Both the position numbers and the translations under genes were made by a program. This document shows positions 1 to 16,589 of a stretch of 64,000 nt of DNA, one piece after another (the stretch's first letter is position 1; every line of letters begins with the position of its first letter). Location: assembly GCA_921293015.1 (NCBI GenBank), contig OV121085.1:22457911-22521910 (forward strand). The letters are read 5' to 3'. The DNA is from Phorcus lineatus (lineage: Eukaryota > Mollusca > Gastropoda > Trochida > Trochidae). The notes under the pieces were generated by a model. That model saw nothing but the letters and a program-made list of their open reading frames with translations, searched no databases and was not told the DNA's origin.

Positions 1-842
1 ATGATTGCAAAGAAGTTGATAATGCGAAAAAAGTATGCTAGTTACGAATTCGTCATGATTGACTTTTTTGTTTGGACTGTGATGACGCTTCATTCAAAAC
101 AAGTTTCAAGTGTCTAGGTGCATTTTGAAAAATTACCCCATGTTAAATTTTGTCAAAAGATTTTTCCCGATTTCGATCGTTAATTGTGAAAAAAGACCAT
201 GTTCGCGATCAATGTTTTGATAGTTTCATCAAGTCGACATATAGGTCTTACATTCCTGAAAAAATGGTGCAATTGTGAGTCTAACTTTTTGAGTTATCGG
301 CCCTTGAACATGGTCACACGAGCTAAGTCGCCCGACTTTGAAGGGTTGCATAAAAAAAAGTATTAAGAAAAATGCAAATGTTGCTCTATTACTTTTCTCC
401 CCACTCCTTCAGCTATGATATATGTGAGTTTCAGCTCTTAATTGCATGTAGAAGATTGTCAAAGATGTATGGGGTCCGGAAATTTAAAAAAGTCAAAAAA
501 AGAAATATGGCGGCGAAAGTAGTAACGCTACGAAATTGCCATGATTTACTTTTTTGCTCTAAATGTAATTGCCTATCGTTTAAAACAAGTTGCAAGTCTC
601 TAAGTGCATTTTGAAAATTTTTCCAATGTTAATTTTTGAAACTTTGAGTTGGTCTGTGCCTTTAACGCATGATCCGATTAAGCCCAAAAGCTTCGCACGA
701 CTATTCCTCAGTAAGGGCTGTCAGCATACAAAATTTGGTTGAATTTGAAGCAGCCGTATTGGCTGTATCCGATTCACAAAAAAAGTACAAATAATAATAA
801 CTCGGATAAAAACAATAGGTCTTCCAGACTTTGTCTAGAAGA
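1..842. other. Non-coding, A/T-rich, diverged internal duplication
   Basis: No exon or recognisable gene is seen. Two segments, about 20-160 and 505-640, resemble each other: both have a cgaatt/cgaaatt then catgat then gacttttttg-like run, followed by a caagttt/caagttg and gtgcattttgaaaa block. This suggests an old duplicated dispersed repeat. It should lie in an intron of the malic enzyme gene, whose first exons are outside the window. Confidence 0.4.
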
Positions 843-1292
843 CCTAATAATGAGTATTTATAAAGCGCTATTAATATCCATACACAAGGTGCATGCTCAA
901 AGCGCATATACATGTTAGAATAAAGGGTAATGATGTGAAGTATTGGCATGAATAAAATCAAAGAGAAAAGTATGAGTTATAACATATGAATAAATATAGT
1001 ACACAAAGTCAGATAATTCCGTCAGTGGGAAAAATCTAGGAATAATAGCTTGAAAAAAGATAAGTTTTGAGTTTTGATTTAAAAACAGTCAATGAAGGCG
1101 ATATCTTGAGGACATGAGGAAGTTGATTCCAAAGTCGGGGAGCAGCATAACTGAATGATTTCTGTCCATAACTGGTATGATTAGAGCTTGGTATCTTGAG
1201 AAAGTTCAAATTCTGTGAACGAAGAGTTTTTGCAGGGATGTAGTCATTTAACATCTTTGAAAGGTATAGTGGTGCAGAATTATTTCGACATT
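843..1292 (-). mobile_element. CR1/L2-like non-LTR retrotransposon, 3' end
   Basis: The minus strand from about 1292 to 1036 encodes the C-terminal tail of a non-LTR retrotransposon ORF2. The conserved RLWNQLP and FKSKLKTYLF motifs are visible in the 72-residue frame 1254-1036. A 3' UTR follows down to about 843 and ends in a short AAT-type repeat. Related copies lie at 6511-6905 and 18371-18785 and share the same 3' UTR (gagtatttataaagcgct, ggtgcatgctcaaagcgc). The copy is severely 5'-truncated and lies in an intron of the malic enzyme gene, about 130 bp before the next exon. The assignment to CR1/L2 rests on the tail motifs only. Confidence 0.75.
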
Positions 1293-1423
1293 TGTATACA
1301 TGTTACTGTAATACAAGTATTAACTAGACGGTTGTTTCAACAGAATCAACTAAGTAAAGGATGTTGCGAGGCTCCATGGTTAAGGGTACCATCTGAATAA
1401 ACGTACGCTGTGTTGTGTTGCAG

Positions 1424-5910
<4,487 letters not shown>

Positions 5911-6439
5911 TTTCATGAAGCTGTCTCTCTACATGTCTACGCAACATGACACGGCTAGAATCAATCTCAACCATTAGTCTTGACCTATTTTACTGTTGGG
6001 ACACCTTTTTTTTCACCTGAGTTTTCTTGATGATTCTTAGTTGTGTTCTACATATGAAAATATCTGAAACTGCTGCATTTTGAAGAACATATAAGATCAT
6101 GCAACGATGCAGTCGTCTAAATGGAATCTGGAAAACTTAATCGTAGTACATCCAGTTCTCACTGCAACAACCCAACCTACATTGTTAGATTGTCAACAAA
6201 TATGAACGTAACTAATCTCGCTCCATTTATATTGTTTCACGTTTGATGTTGAGAGTTATATATATTATATTACACAAGTGTTCTTTAATTTTTCTCGAAC
6301 TATTATCTTTATGTGTTCATTTTTATTTTGTATTTATTCCTATATATATATATAGATATTTCATAATGTATAAAATAATGAATTGTTGACATTGTTGAAA
6401 TGATTTTTACGAGTACAACAGACAAGAGCAGTAAGATTC
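5911..6439 (+). other. Malic enzyme 3' UTR and downstream flank
   Basis: This A/T-rich sequence follows the malic enzyme stop. I see no clear AATAAA signal. A short TA run lies near 6342-6355. Nothing coding is recognised. Confidence 0.5.
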
Positions 6440-8262
6440 ATACAAGGATCAGATGCAAGGAACACATACAAGGATATATACAAGGAGTTTGTACAAGGCG
6501 TATATACAAGAATAATGATAATAATGAGTATTTATTAAGCGCTATATCCATGCTCAAAGCGTATATACATGTTAAAGTAAAGGGTAATGGTGTGAAGTTT
6601 TGGCAAGAATAAAATCTAAGAGAAGAGTATGAACACAACTGGTATGATTATAGTTTGGTATATGAGAAAATTCGAATTCTGTGATCGAAGAGTTTTTGTA
6701 GGGATATAGTCATACAAGGTTGTATTATAGGTCTTTGAGTCATTCAACATCTTTGAAATGTATAATGGTGCGGAATTATTTTGACCTTTGTATGTCATGC
6801 AGAGGACTTTAAACTTTATTCTCGCTTCAATTGGAAGTCAGTGTGGTGTACAGGTGTTACGTGACATGATTTAGAAGTTCTAGTCACTATTCTTGCTGCA
6901 GCGTTATATACTAGGAGTATATACAAGGAATACATATAAGGAGTATATACAAGGAGTATATACAAGGCATACATACAAGGAGTAAATACAAGGAGCACAT
7001 ACAAGTAGTATATACAAGGAATACATATAAGGAGTATATACAAGGAATACATACAAGGAGTATATACAAGGAGCACATACAAGAATTAAATACAAGGAGC
7101 ACATACAAGGAGTATATACAAGGAATACATATGAGGAGTAATTACATGGAGCACATACAAGGAGTATATACAAGGAGCACATACAAGGAGTATATACAAG
7201 GAATACATACAAGGAGTATATACAAGTAGTATATACAAGGAATACATACAAGGAGTATATACAAGGCATACATACAAGGAGTACATACAAGGAGTAAATA
7301 CAAAGATTAAATACAAGGAGCACATACAAGGATTAAATACAAGGAGCACATACAAGAATTAAATACAAGGAGCACATACAAGGAGTATATACAAGGAATA
7401 CATATAAGGAGTATATACAAGGAATACATACAAGGAGTATATACAAGGAGCATATACAAGGAATACATATAAGGAGTATATACAAGGAATACATATAAGG
7501 AGTACATGCAAGGCATACATACAAGGATTAAATACAAGGAGTATATACAAGGAATACATATAAGGAGTATATACAAGGAATACATATGAGGAGTAATTAC
7601 ATGGAGCACATACGAGGAGTATATACAAGGAGCACATACAAGGAGTATATACAAGGAGCACATACAAGGAGTATATACAAGGAATACATACAAGGAGTAT
7701 ATACAAGGAATACATATAAGGAGTACATGCAAGGTATACATACAAGGAGCACATACAAGGAATACATACAAGGAGTATATACAAGGAATACATACAAGGA
7801 GTATATACAAGGAATACATAAAGGGGTATATACAAGAAATACATATAAGGGGTACATACAAGGCATACATACAAGGAGTAAATACAAGGAGCACATACAA
7901 GGATTAAATACAAGGAGCACATACAAGGGTTTAATACAAGGAGCACATACAAGTAGTATATACAAGGAATACATACAAGGAGTATATACAAGGAATACAT
8001 ATAAGGAGTACATACAAGGAATACATACAAGGAGTATATACAAGGAATACATATAAGGAGTTATTACATGGAGCACATACAAGGAGTATATACAAGGAAT
8101 ACATACAAGGGGTATATACAAGGAGCACATACAAGGAGTAAATACAAGGAGCACATACAAGGAGTAAATACAAGGAGCACATACAAGGAGTAAATACAAG
8201 GAGTATATACAAGGACTATACTTACAAGCAGTTCATACAAGAAATACGTTTCCGGCGCAGAG
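6440..8262. repeat. 13-bp satellite array
   Basis: The array is built from 13-bp units of the type ACAAGGAGTATAT, ACAAGGAATACAT, ACAAGGAGCACAT and ACAAGGATTAAAT. It starts near 6440, is interrupted by a LINE fragment at 6511-6905, and resumes to about 8262. The invariant core is ACAAGGA. Thirteen is not a multiple of three, so each strand reads the same 39-bp, 13-residue period in all three frames. This produces long overlapping spurious frames (up to 223 codons) on both strands. No start context or splice structure supports a gene. Confidence 0.95.
6511..6905 (-). mobile_element. CR1/L2-like LINE fragment inserted in the satellite
   Basis: On the minus strand the fragment starts near 6905 in the NAAARIVTRTSKSCHVTPVH segment, which is typical of the region after the RT domain. 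It runs through NNSAPLYISKML and ends with the 3' UTR shared with 843-1292 and an aataatgataataatgag tail at 6511. A short extra stretch between ISKMLND and YDYIP, and a truncated end of the ORF, show decay. The 13-bp satellite flanks both sides, so the LINE inserted into a pre-existing array. Confidence 0.8.
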
Positions 8263-8455
8263 CTCAAGAAACCGCTTATGAAATCTGTCTGAAACTTTGC
8301 AGGTGTGTTAACCGCCTACTGAAATTATGCCTTTTGCTATTTTCAGTTGTATATCTTTCTGAAACTTTGAATTTTAGTTGCCGTCTTGCTGAATTGGTAC
8401 GTATCATTGGCATTTGCTGATTTTTAAAATTTCTCTTTTTCTGTTTCTATTCATT

Positions 8456-8874
8456 TTCTCCCAACAGAGGTAGCTATGTCATACATTCCTACACAACCTC
8501 TGTCTCAATGCGAAGGTTTTCGGGCTTCAGGCAGTTCCACTTCCTGCGCAATATTGCAACTTCAACTACCTGACAATATTTCAGCCAATGAAAACACCGA
8601 ATGCAAGAATAACATTAAGTGTTGTCACCATGCCTATGCATCGATGCAATCGCAAAATGAGGCATAGGTGTTCTGAAAAGAAACCTCAAAGTGCAAGGTG
8701 CATATTCGAATATAGTTACGCTTTTGGAAAGCTTCCGGAAATAACTTATTTTATTTGAATGATAATTTTTTAAACGGCATCCAATCAGCGTTCTACATTT
8801 CTAGATCAAGAAACCTTCTTTTAAGACAGAGGTTGTATAGGAATTTATAACGGCGCTATCTTGTTGGGAGAGAA
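8456..8874. mobile_element. Foldback/MITE with long inverted termini, copy A
   Basis: The left end (TTCTCCCAACAGAGGTAGC..., then cctctgtct and cgaaggttt) is the inverse of the right end (aaaccttc, aagacagaggttg, ttgttgggagagaa). Arms are about 65 bp and imperfect. A related copy in the opposite orientation, with further extended arms, lies at 47129-47752. The two share interior blocks such as gtgcaaggtgcatattcgaat and catccaatcagcgttctac. The 63-codon frame inside it has no recognisable product. Confidence 0.75.
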
Positions 8875-10085
8875 TGGTTTCTATGCAAACCAGATTAATT
8901 TTAACTCTTTACAGGTACAGCTTCGATTTTGAAGTAAAACTAAAAAACTACAAATCATTTCCTTTTTAAACACAACTCAATGATTTATTAGACAATCTTA
9001 TTTTATGATTACAAAATTGTATATTACGTATTATGGGGTATTAGGGGTATGCTATAATTTGATAACTTGTTTTCATTTGACTAGACAATGTTTTGGCTAC
9101 CCGTCATGAATCCAAAACATGTAATTGAGGCCATGATAATACGCTATAAGGAAGTATTAAGCTGTTCGACAGTTAGAGAAAAAACCTACTCCCTTGTGTT
9201 AAGTTACATAAGTTATTTTATGTCTTTTCCCTGCACGATAAAGGACTCCCGTCATATGAGCGGATTCTTCCGGTTGGAGCGTCAGAGTGTTTGTACGATC
9301 TGTAAATCTCACATGGAAGTGGTCATTACACGATTATACTGACAGACTGTTTGGAGATAATCACGCCTCCTTTGTGTTCAGCATTATCACGACATTGTGA
9401 CTGTTCACAGCAAATATTCCTGTTCAGGTGAATTCTCTTTGTTTGGTGCCTCGTAACCATATCATGCTGATGATAAATGACTTCGATTTTCTCAATAATA
9501 TCAACGAGAAAAACCTTTGGAATGAAACTTATCCCTGTGTATAGTTGTTCCATTTGATATAAAAATGAATGAATGACAATAATAACCTAACCAAAAATCA
9601 TATACACTAATTCGAGTTCAGTCTTTAAAAGAAGGTTAAATTCTGAATTAAAAGGGTATATATCGAATACTATAAATTTAAGAGAAAAACGTTTGTTTAA
9701 CGTACAGTCTTATGAAGAAACCAATTGCAGCTTGCTATGTGTATTTGTCCCGTCCAATACAGTGAAACATTGTGGCGTGTGAAGACTGCCTTACGATAGG
9801 TGGTTTTATTGGTCATGTTTAGACCATATTGACCAAAAGATTATTTTGGGGCGGTTCCATGTTACGTTTCAAGAATTAATTTGGATAAAGAGGCATGTGC
9901 TAATTGTACTCGACATGCAAATGATAATTGGAGATGTTCTTTTGTGAGCACTGAAGATCGGACATGTAGCAGCTAGTTAAAGAGGAATCCAGAACCAAAG
10001 CATATGGGGAGAAGTGGCTGATTGGCTGATTGGCATATTTGAACGTGAACCTGATAGCTTGTTAAGATGAAGGTGTAACATGATA
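8875..10085. other. Intergenic, nothing recognised
   Basis: No exon, transposon terminus or tandem array is recognised on either strand. Short open frames at 9088-9342 (+) and 9326-9553 (-) show no family motifs. Confidence 0.4.
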
Positions 10086-10386
10086 CCTTGTTGGAGTCAC
10101 AATATGACACAATACCTTGATAGGGTGACAATATGACACATTACCTTGTTTGGGAAACAATATCACACATTACCTTGTTTGGGAAACAATATCACATAAT
10201 ATACCTTCTTGGGGAGACAATATCACACAATACCTTGTTTGGGAAACAATATCACATAATATACCTTCTTGGGGAGACAATATCACACAATACCTTGTTA
10301 GGGTGACAATATCACACAATACCTTCTTGGGGAGACAATATCACACATTACCTTGTTGGGGGAGACAATATCACACAATACCTTGT
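10086..10386. repeat. Minisatellite, about 29-31 bp unit
   Basis: About ten units of the form ACAATATCACACAATACC followed by TTGTTTGGGAA or TTCTTGGGGAG occur, with small length changes. The array spans the boundary of several short spurious frames. Confidence 0.9.
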
Positions 10387-12627
10387 TCGAGTGAAAGTGC
10401 CTGAGGTACTTGTGCTTCATGATCTGCATACAATAGAGACAGCCGTACTTGAGCAGCGGGAGCATCACAACCTTTTTGTCTCGAGCCCACGTCTCCATGG
10501 TCTGCATTGTCACACCGCCCTCACGTCTCATTGTTACATCCCCGTCGCGTCCCATTGTCACACTCCCGTCACGTCGCAGTTTAACCATTCCGTTGGCTCT
10601 TTTCTCACCAGTGATATCAGTTATATTATTATGAAAAAATTATAATTGAAATTTATTCAATTTTAGTATCACAAGTCTTTTAAGATACCACTTTTTTGTC
10701 TTAATATATAATTTAATTTTGAATGATTAAATATTCCTAGAAAACTTGCATCATTGCACTCTTCTTTGTCATTCCGTCGCTCCTCCTTGATGGATGAATC
10801 TTGAGTCTTGTCGATGCAAACAACAACTATATGACGTTTTCTCATAGTCGATATGAACAACACCACATAAGCAACACAATTCTCAAAATCACACTAACAG
10901 GTGTTCATTGGTCTGTTTCCCCTAGTACGATTCACCCTTTTTGCACAATAGCGGTGTCTCAGAAACATGCATGGTCACTAATGACTTCTAAACGGATGAC
11001 TCGTGAATTGTGCTATCCGAGACACAAAAGAGCAAGGTCGCGGTCGTACGGACGTATCGACCTGCTACAATCCAGCAGGAAATTGGGAAGAAAAGCTTAG
11101 TCTTATTCCTGGGTGATCAACATGTGTAAAGGGAGGGGGTTGGCTGACGAGTGAGAGGGGGAGTGGTGGTGGGCGGGCTGGTGAGAGTCGGCTGCCTCGA
11201 TACAAAGCCCTTGTCATGTCCACTGCTTGCTAGATTTGTCTTACCTCTAGACTAATTGCAAAATCGATCTCGTCACCGAAAGGCAGCGATTGTCTTCGAT
11301 TATTTGCTTTGCGGTTTCTTGCTCCTGTAACAGTAATGAGAAGCAATTGTCACGGTCTGCCCTGAAGTGTGACCGAGCTACCCGGTACCGTCTCTTCTGA
11401 CTCTGTTGACAATGTTAACATCTAGGGGTTCTAATGCAGTAATGGTACAACAATCATTATCACATTCATACATGGAAATAAATTAAACGACACCTGATTC
11501 AGTGTGTAATCATTTTCTACCCATTAAATTTTGTGTTCTTTTATTCTTTTGATTCACAGATTCTGAAGAGTGTGACCTTGAACGAATTTTTAGTTGACAA
11601 ACACCCTAGGCGCAAATACACCATATGTAAGGTACCTATGGCACCTCAAAACGCACTTTCAATTGTTTGAACAAAAAAGTTTGAAAACAACTTTACTATT
11701 TTCTCGGAACTTATCTGTGTATACGGCAGCGATATTCACATCAGTGAACTTTTACGGCATGTAGGTCCACTTATTGGACAAGGGCAGGTTCCTTTTGAAT
11801 GCTAGCGATGGAAGATGACCATAAAAACACTGCGAATGTCCCGATAGACATCAAAGATTTGGGTATGAGAATTTTATTTCCATTATTTAGAGATGGATCT
11901 TGTTACGTTGCGGAGAATTTCAATTGTGATCCCTCGCCGCGAATGGCTGAAATATTGCCCAAGCGGCGTTAAACAATAACTCACTCACTCAATTGTGATC
12001 CCATTATCTTGGACAACTTTGACGACGTCCTTGTACCTCATATTGACGTCATGCTATAGCAACTGGTCGTTTACTTGTTTGTGATAACGCTCAGGCTCAC
12101 CGTCCTGTGAAGGAGCGTCTCTTAGAACAACACCATCCCCCACATCACCTTGCCTGATAGAGTCCAAATTAGAATCATTGGAACATGCCTGCAGCTTTCT
12201 TGGATGTGAAATCCAAACACAGAATATAGAGGCTTGATGACACCGTTAGTATCAAAAACACAAAACTAAGACTTACTCTAATCCTACTTAATTGGTCTCG
12301 GTGATTAAGCGAGCAATAGTCCATATCTGAAGAAATCCCACTGCATTTGGACTGCACAGGGCCAAAAATAAAGGGATAAAATACTTACTGGTTACGTAAA
12401 ATATTTTTATCAAACCAGACGTCACCTAGTTTGTCACCCCATTTCTGTTTCAGGATTACAAACGTTCGCTAGCAAATACATCCTGGGGAGAGGATGGGCT
12501 TGAAACTTTTATAATTTTTGTTTACTAAGCATATAAAGCATATATTCACAAACATAATGTATCATATTTTGCAGTAATGAACCCTCCTTCTTGTAACTGC
12601 GAAAGACAGCATTATGAGAACTTTACC
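10387..12627. other. Intergenic with one dispersed tail motif
   Basis: No gene is supported. At 11941-11990 lies GCCCAAGCGGCGTTAAACAA followed by taactcactcactc, which resembles a dispersed molluscan repeat tail and recurs at 13104-13154. The C/G-richer stretch near 11100-11220 has no coding signal. Confidence 0.45.
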
Positions 12628-13060
12628 TTAAAGTGACACAGATTATGTTCAATGAATTTTGTATGAGGCTTAAATAGGGCCAAAATATCATATGATCTGA
12701 GTTAAGTTAGTTCAAATCGCCTATCTAAAGTTGTATCTTTATCTCTTAAATTCAAAATTTATGGCATTTCAAAATAAAGTAGAGTAAATTCAAAACTCAG
12801 CGTCCCTTTTACATGTATATCGGTTAAATAACTAAATAAGCAAAACCAACCTATATTTCTAGTTGTGTCTGCTAAAAAAGTTTTTAAAATTACGTTTGAG
12901 TCATTGGCGCGCGCCATTGTCCAGTTTTCGTTCATAAATCTAAACCACTTTCCTGTTTATCGTCACTACGCTAACTGATAAGCATTGGGATGTTTATTTT
13001 CAGAAACAACCACTAGTTGTCTATGAAATAACACAATTAAATGAACTTTGACACATTTGA
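12628..13060. repeat. Dispersed repeat related to 53272-53660
   Basis: This segment and 53272-53660 share several blocks in order: TTAAAGTGACACAGATTATG / TTAAAATGACACAGAATATG, ttttgtatgaggcttaa / ttttgtatgtggttt, and a core near 12907-12930 reading GCGCGCGCCATTGTCCAG. The core also appears, slightly changed, in the MITEs at 53969-54432 and 61242-61727. The right end is not defined. Confidence 0.55.
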
Positions 13061-13103
13061 CCTTAAGAACATACTCTGTGCCCCTTTGACTTAAGTTTGC
13101 CTC

Positions 13104-13154
13104 TAATGGCTAAAATATTGCCCAAGCGGCGTTAAACAACAATTCACTCACTCA
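13104..13154. repeat. Dispersed tail motif, second copy
   Basis: AATGGCTAAAATATTGCCC, then AAGCGGCGTTAAACAA and ttcactcactc, almost matches 11941-11990. I associate this motif with gastropod dispersed repeats. Confidence 0.6.
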
Positions 13155-13439
13155 TTTAACTTAAGTAAAAGCCTCACCTAAACCGACAGATTTTGTAAGT
13201 TACTATTTTGAACATCCGGGAGAATGTTATGAGGATCCGTGTAATAACTATTGAAACTAGAGCGATTGCGAAACACCGCGAAAGCAGAACAGCCCAAAAA
13301 CTGAGGGTTTTTTACAGCCACAATACATTTCTCATTGATATACTACGAAACACAATTTCACATAAAGTCAAGAAAATGCACTTACAACTAGTAGCGTTTG
13401 GATGTCATGAATGCATTAGGGTGACACAATTTTGATCAT

Positions 13440-13735
13440 CATATTTCAGTGATTTCAGAACTTATGAATTTGAACTTCAAACTTGAATTTGAACATGTCA
13501 AAGGAATTCATTCATAATTTGACTTTTTCTTATTTTGTGGCCTTGACCTTTGACATTAAAGGTCACCCAATCTATGATCACTTTTCATTTGGTCAAAGCA
13601 TCATGTAATGATTAAAAATGTTAAAATAAGGCATTTTCGCTAAACACTGTATAAGTCGTGACCTTGCTGTAACCTTGATATTTGACCATTTTAGCGAAAA
13701 CCTTTCCAAATCTTGGTACTTCTCAATATTTGATT
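13440..13735. repeat. Dispersed repeat with AAGGTCAC motifs, copy 1
   Basis: The blocks gaccttgacctttgacatt, aaaggtcac, cacttttcatt, gtgaccttgctg and aagttatcgtgtttacaag occur in this order. They recur in the same order at about 16600-16880 and in part at 16990-17100. This is an interspersed repeat of unknown class with no coding capacity. Confidence 0.6.
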
Positions 13736-13747
13736 TAGACCAAAACT

Positions 13748-14360
13748 TTAAGTTATCGTGTTTACAAGTATTTTTAAAATGGATTTCATTATACAGTGAG
13801 GTAGAAAAGAATACTCATCTTCTATCTCTCCTGATCTAAACAATCTGCATTTTCTATTTACGCGTTCTATGCCATTCATCCTACCAGTTTCTATTTCAAG
13901 TGGGAGGACTCCACAACGGAAATTTGCCAAAGTATTTCTAAATTTATTTATTTGAAGTGAATTTATATAATCTTCGGTTTCAAATCTGAGTTTAAATTTT
14001 TTGTAATTTTAACGTTTGGATATCTTATCCATCGATGTAAACTAATCTGATATAAACACATCTTTTATCCTTTGTCTGAATTCATTGATGAATTAATTTA
14101 TACGTTTTGTACCCCCTGATTTCCCCATACATACAAATTCCATTTAAGCACAAAAAGGTTCCTAAATTTAGTTACCCAATTGACTTTACTGTTTGCGTCA
14201 TAAAGGAGTGACATTTTATAGGATTTCTTGGCATATCTTTGGTCTTTCATCTGTAGTCTGGCAGGGGTTAAATATTTGCCCAAGCATTTGTAAGTATTTA
14301 CAATTTTAAATTCGTCTCCATCAAAATCCCGTTTCTCATTTGAAGAGATAATGTTCAACT
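13748..14360 (-). pseudogene. Decayed LINE ORF2 fragment (C-terminal region)
   Basis: The 86-codon minus frame 14358-14098 contains VNTYKCLGKYLTPARLQMK, resembling the segment after the RT palm in molluscan non-LTR elements. The 60-codon frame 13930-13748 contains RCGVLPLEIETGR and a CRLF...SFLPHC zinc-like tail, as in the C-termini of the same elements. The two frames are separated by stops and shifts, so the copy is old and inactive. It appears to be a different family from the piece at 15050-15975. Confidence 0.6.
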
Positions 14361-15049
14361 GTTTTTTTCAGATCCCTGCACAAGGCAATGCAATAATGCA
14401 ATTTCGGAATACAAAACAACACAATGATGTTACTTTGCTATAAAGAAAAGTACAGTAATAACATTTTGTTGTACAACACAATTTAAAAATACCATTTTGT
14501 TTTTCAAAACACAACAATAATGTCACTTCTAAACTACATGAATAATATTAATTTGTAGGCGGCAAAATGAAAATCCATTTTGTTATACATCTCCCTGCAA
14601 GATTGATATTTTGTTAAACAGTTCATTGCAATTATGAAATTTTGTTATTCAGTACACTAAAAGACTTCAAAATATAACGAACTTAAGTTATCAAACGGTA
14701 TTGGAACCATATATGGTTACTAGGTGAATGACGTTTGTGAGGGGATTGGTGTACTAATTTCCATTAATCTTCTGTGAGAGTACAAGTCTTTTCCCCACTA
14801 AGTTTGTAACTTGGTTTTGTGTCATTTATGTTTTCAAGTTGCAATATAGGCCCTATCGTAAAATTCCCTACACCCAGTTTTATTACCTGGAAAGGAAATG
14901 TGGTAATATAGGATATGGCTGCTTACAGTTTATAACAATATTTGTGATTTTATGTATTGTTTTACTGCATATTGAAGAAAATTTGTCTTTACGTTAAACG
15001 TGTTTATGAAAGTATCTAAAGTGATCAAAGTAATTTCCTTTTGAGTCGA

Positions 15050-15975
15050 TAAGATCAATCACATACTTCACACCTCCAGTCTTCCAACATGTATATGGAT
15101 TTCCCGTTTACAGTAATGTTAGTGTTATGCCACAACGGTTGGGTTAGTATATCATTAGCAGTTTTTGTTTTCTTTCCTTTAACTTTCCCCCAGGATTTTA
15201 ATACGACTCTCCAAGAAGCATTTGTCCTAACTGCCATTACCTTTCCACTGATATAAGATTCACTGTTTTGGTATCATATTTGGTAGGTTGGTTGAGATAT
15301 TTTTATTGAACATGTTTCTTTGACAATTACTTGTTGAGGTATGCAGCCGTCTTATCCATGAAAGTTTCTGTGATATGATAATGTTCTTAATGTTAGGCGC
15401 TCTAATACCTCCCTTTTCGAATGTTAGTCATAACACTTGTTTTATCTTATCTGGTTTATTTTTTCATATGAATTTATAACATAGTCTATTTAGTTCGTTT
15501 ATAATTTCGTCGCTAGATTTAGGTTATGTTGAAAAAAGTTTATTAAATTTATGGAGCAATAGGCTCTTCAACACGGTGTTCCTGCCCAGTGGTATTAAAT
15601 CACGTGCAAGCCACATGTTCATTTCAATTTTTATGTTCTTTAGTTTATCTTTGTAGTTTTTTCCCAAACCATTTCTGCCAAATTATGTGTGAATTTTATT
15701 CCTAAGATGTTGAAATAAGTCTGTTACCAGTCTAGATTCGAATTATTACAGAGAGAGCGTTTTTCATATCTTTTAGACCCTATCCACACCACTTGTGTTT
15801 TGACCTGAGAATTCTGAATACAATGTCAGACTTTTTTCGGTTCCGTCCAATATTAGGGTAGTATCATCAGCAAATTACTCCAAAACATTTTGCATAAAAC
15901 TCCAATCTACCGAATCAAAAGCTTTTTCAAAGTCTTTCAAACCAACAGACCCGGTATTTCCATACATTCACCAAT
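15050..15975 (-). pseudogene. Decayed L1/Tx1-like LINE reverse transcriptase fragment
   Basis: Read on the minus strand, about 15940-15895 gives the RT motif DFEKAFDSVDW. About 15425-15350 gives FEKGGIRAPNIK followed by LSWIRR. The frame 15237-15055 gives ILTQPLWHNTNITVNGK, typical of the C-terminal third. The order matches the better preserved element at 57086-60268, whose equivalents are DFEKAFDSVSW and KEGGIGMVES...LSWMRK. Multiple shifts and deletions are present, and the 5' part is missing. Confidence 0.7.
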
Positions 15976-16589
15976 ATATATCATTGGTATGAATCCCTTC
16001 TCTCTCTGACGTGAACGTGTCTTCCACAGTCTAACAGGTGCAGCAAAATAATACATAACAAAATGTTAAGAATAAGAAGATATAATAGAAGCCTTATTTG
16101 GATTTTCATTTCAGAATTTTATGTTTATATAAACTTATTTCCATTAAAAGATTTATGAATCGATTAACCGTTGGTCAGTGGAACGACTCATGTCTCAATG
16201 TTTGCTGGTGTCAAATGAGATTGTCCATTAAATGGGACTCATATACTTCGTCAGTTTTACAGACTTCAAAAATGCACACCAAACATTCGCCCGACAGCTT
16301 GCGCTGTATGTTTACGACAAATTAAACAAAACAACATATAGTAAAGATATGAAACAGTTCATATCCATAACATGATCATTTTACAGGTGCTTCAGAGTAT
16401 GTCTTGCTGTGTAATCATGTTCACGCTGTATAGCCTGTGGCCCCATTGCTTTGAATTATAACATATAACATATGTCACCACTTATGATTAACCATTAATG
16501 ATAAAAAGGACTATGTACTATTGATGCATGAAATCACAAGTATTTGAGCGGGTACGGTAGAACAACGTATCTCTTATATTTACCGACAT

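Noticed and set aside
6904-8267. Series of long minus-strand open frames (up to 223 codons) rich in YSLYILLVC
   Set aside because: They are produced by a stop-free 13-bp satellite and repeat the same 13-residue period in all frames. No start or splice context supports a gene.
10150-10404. 84-codon repetitive frame (NITHYLVWET type)
   Set aside because: By-product of the 29-31 bp minisatellite.
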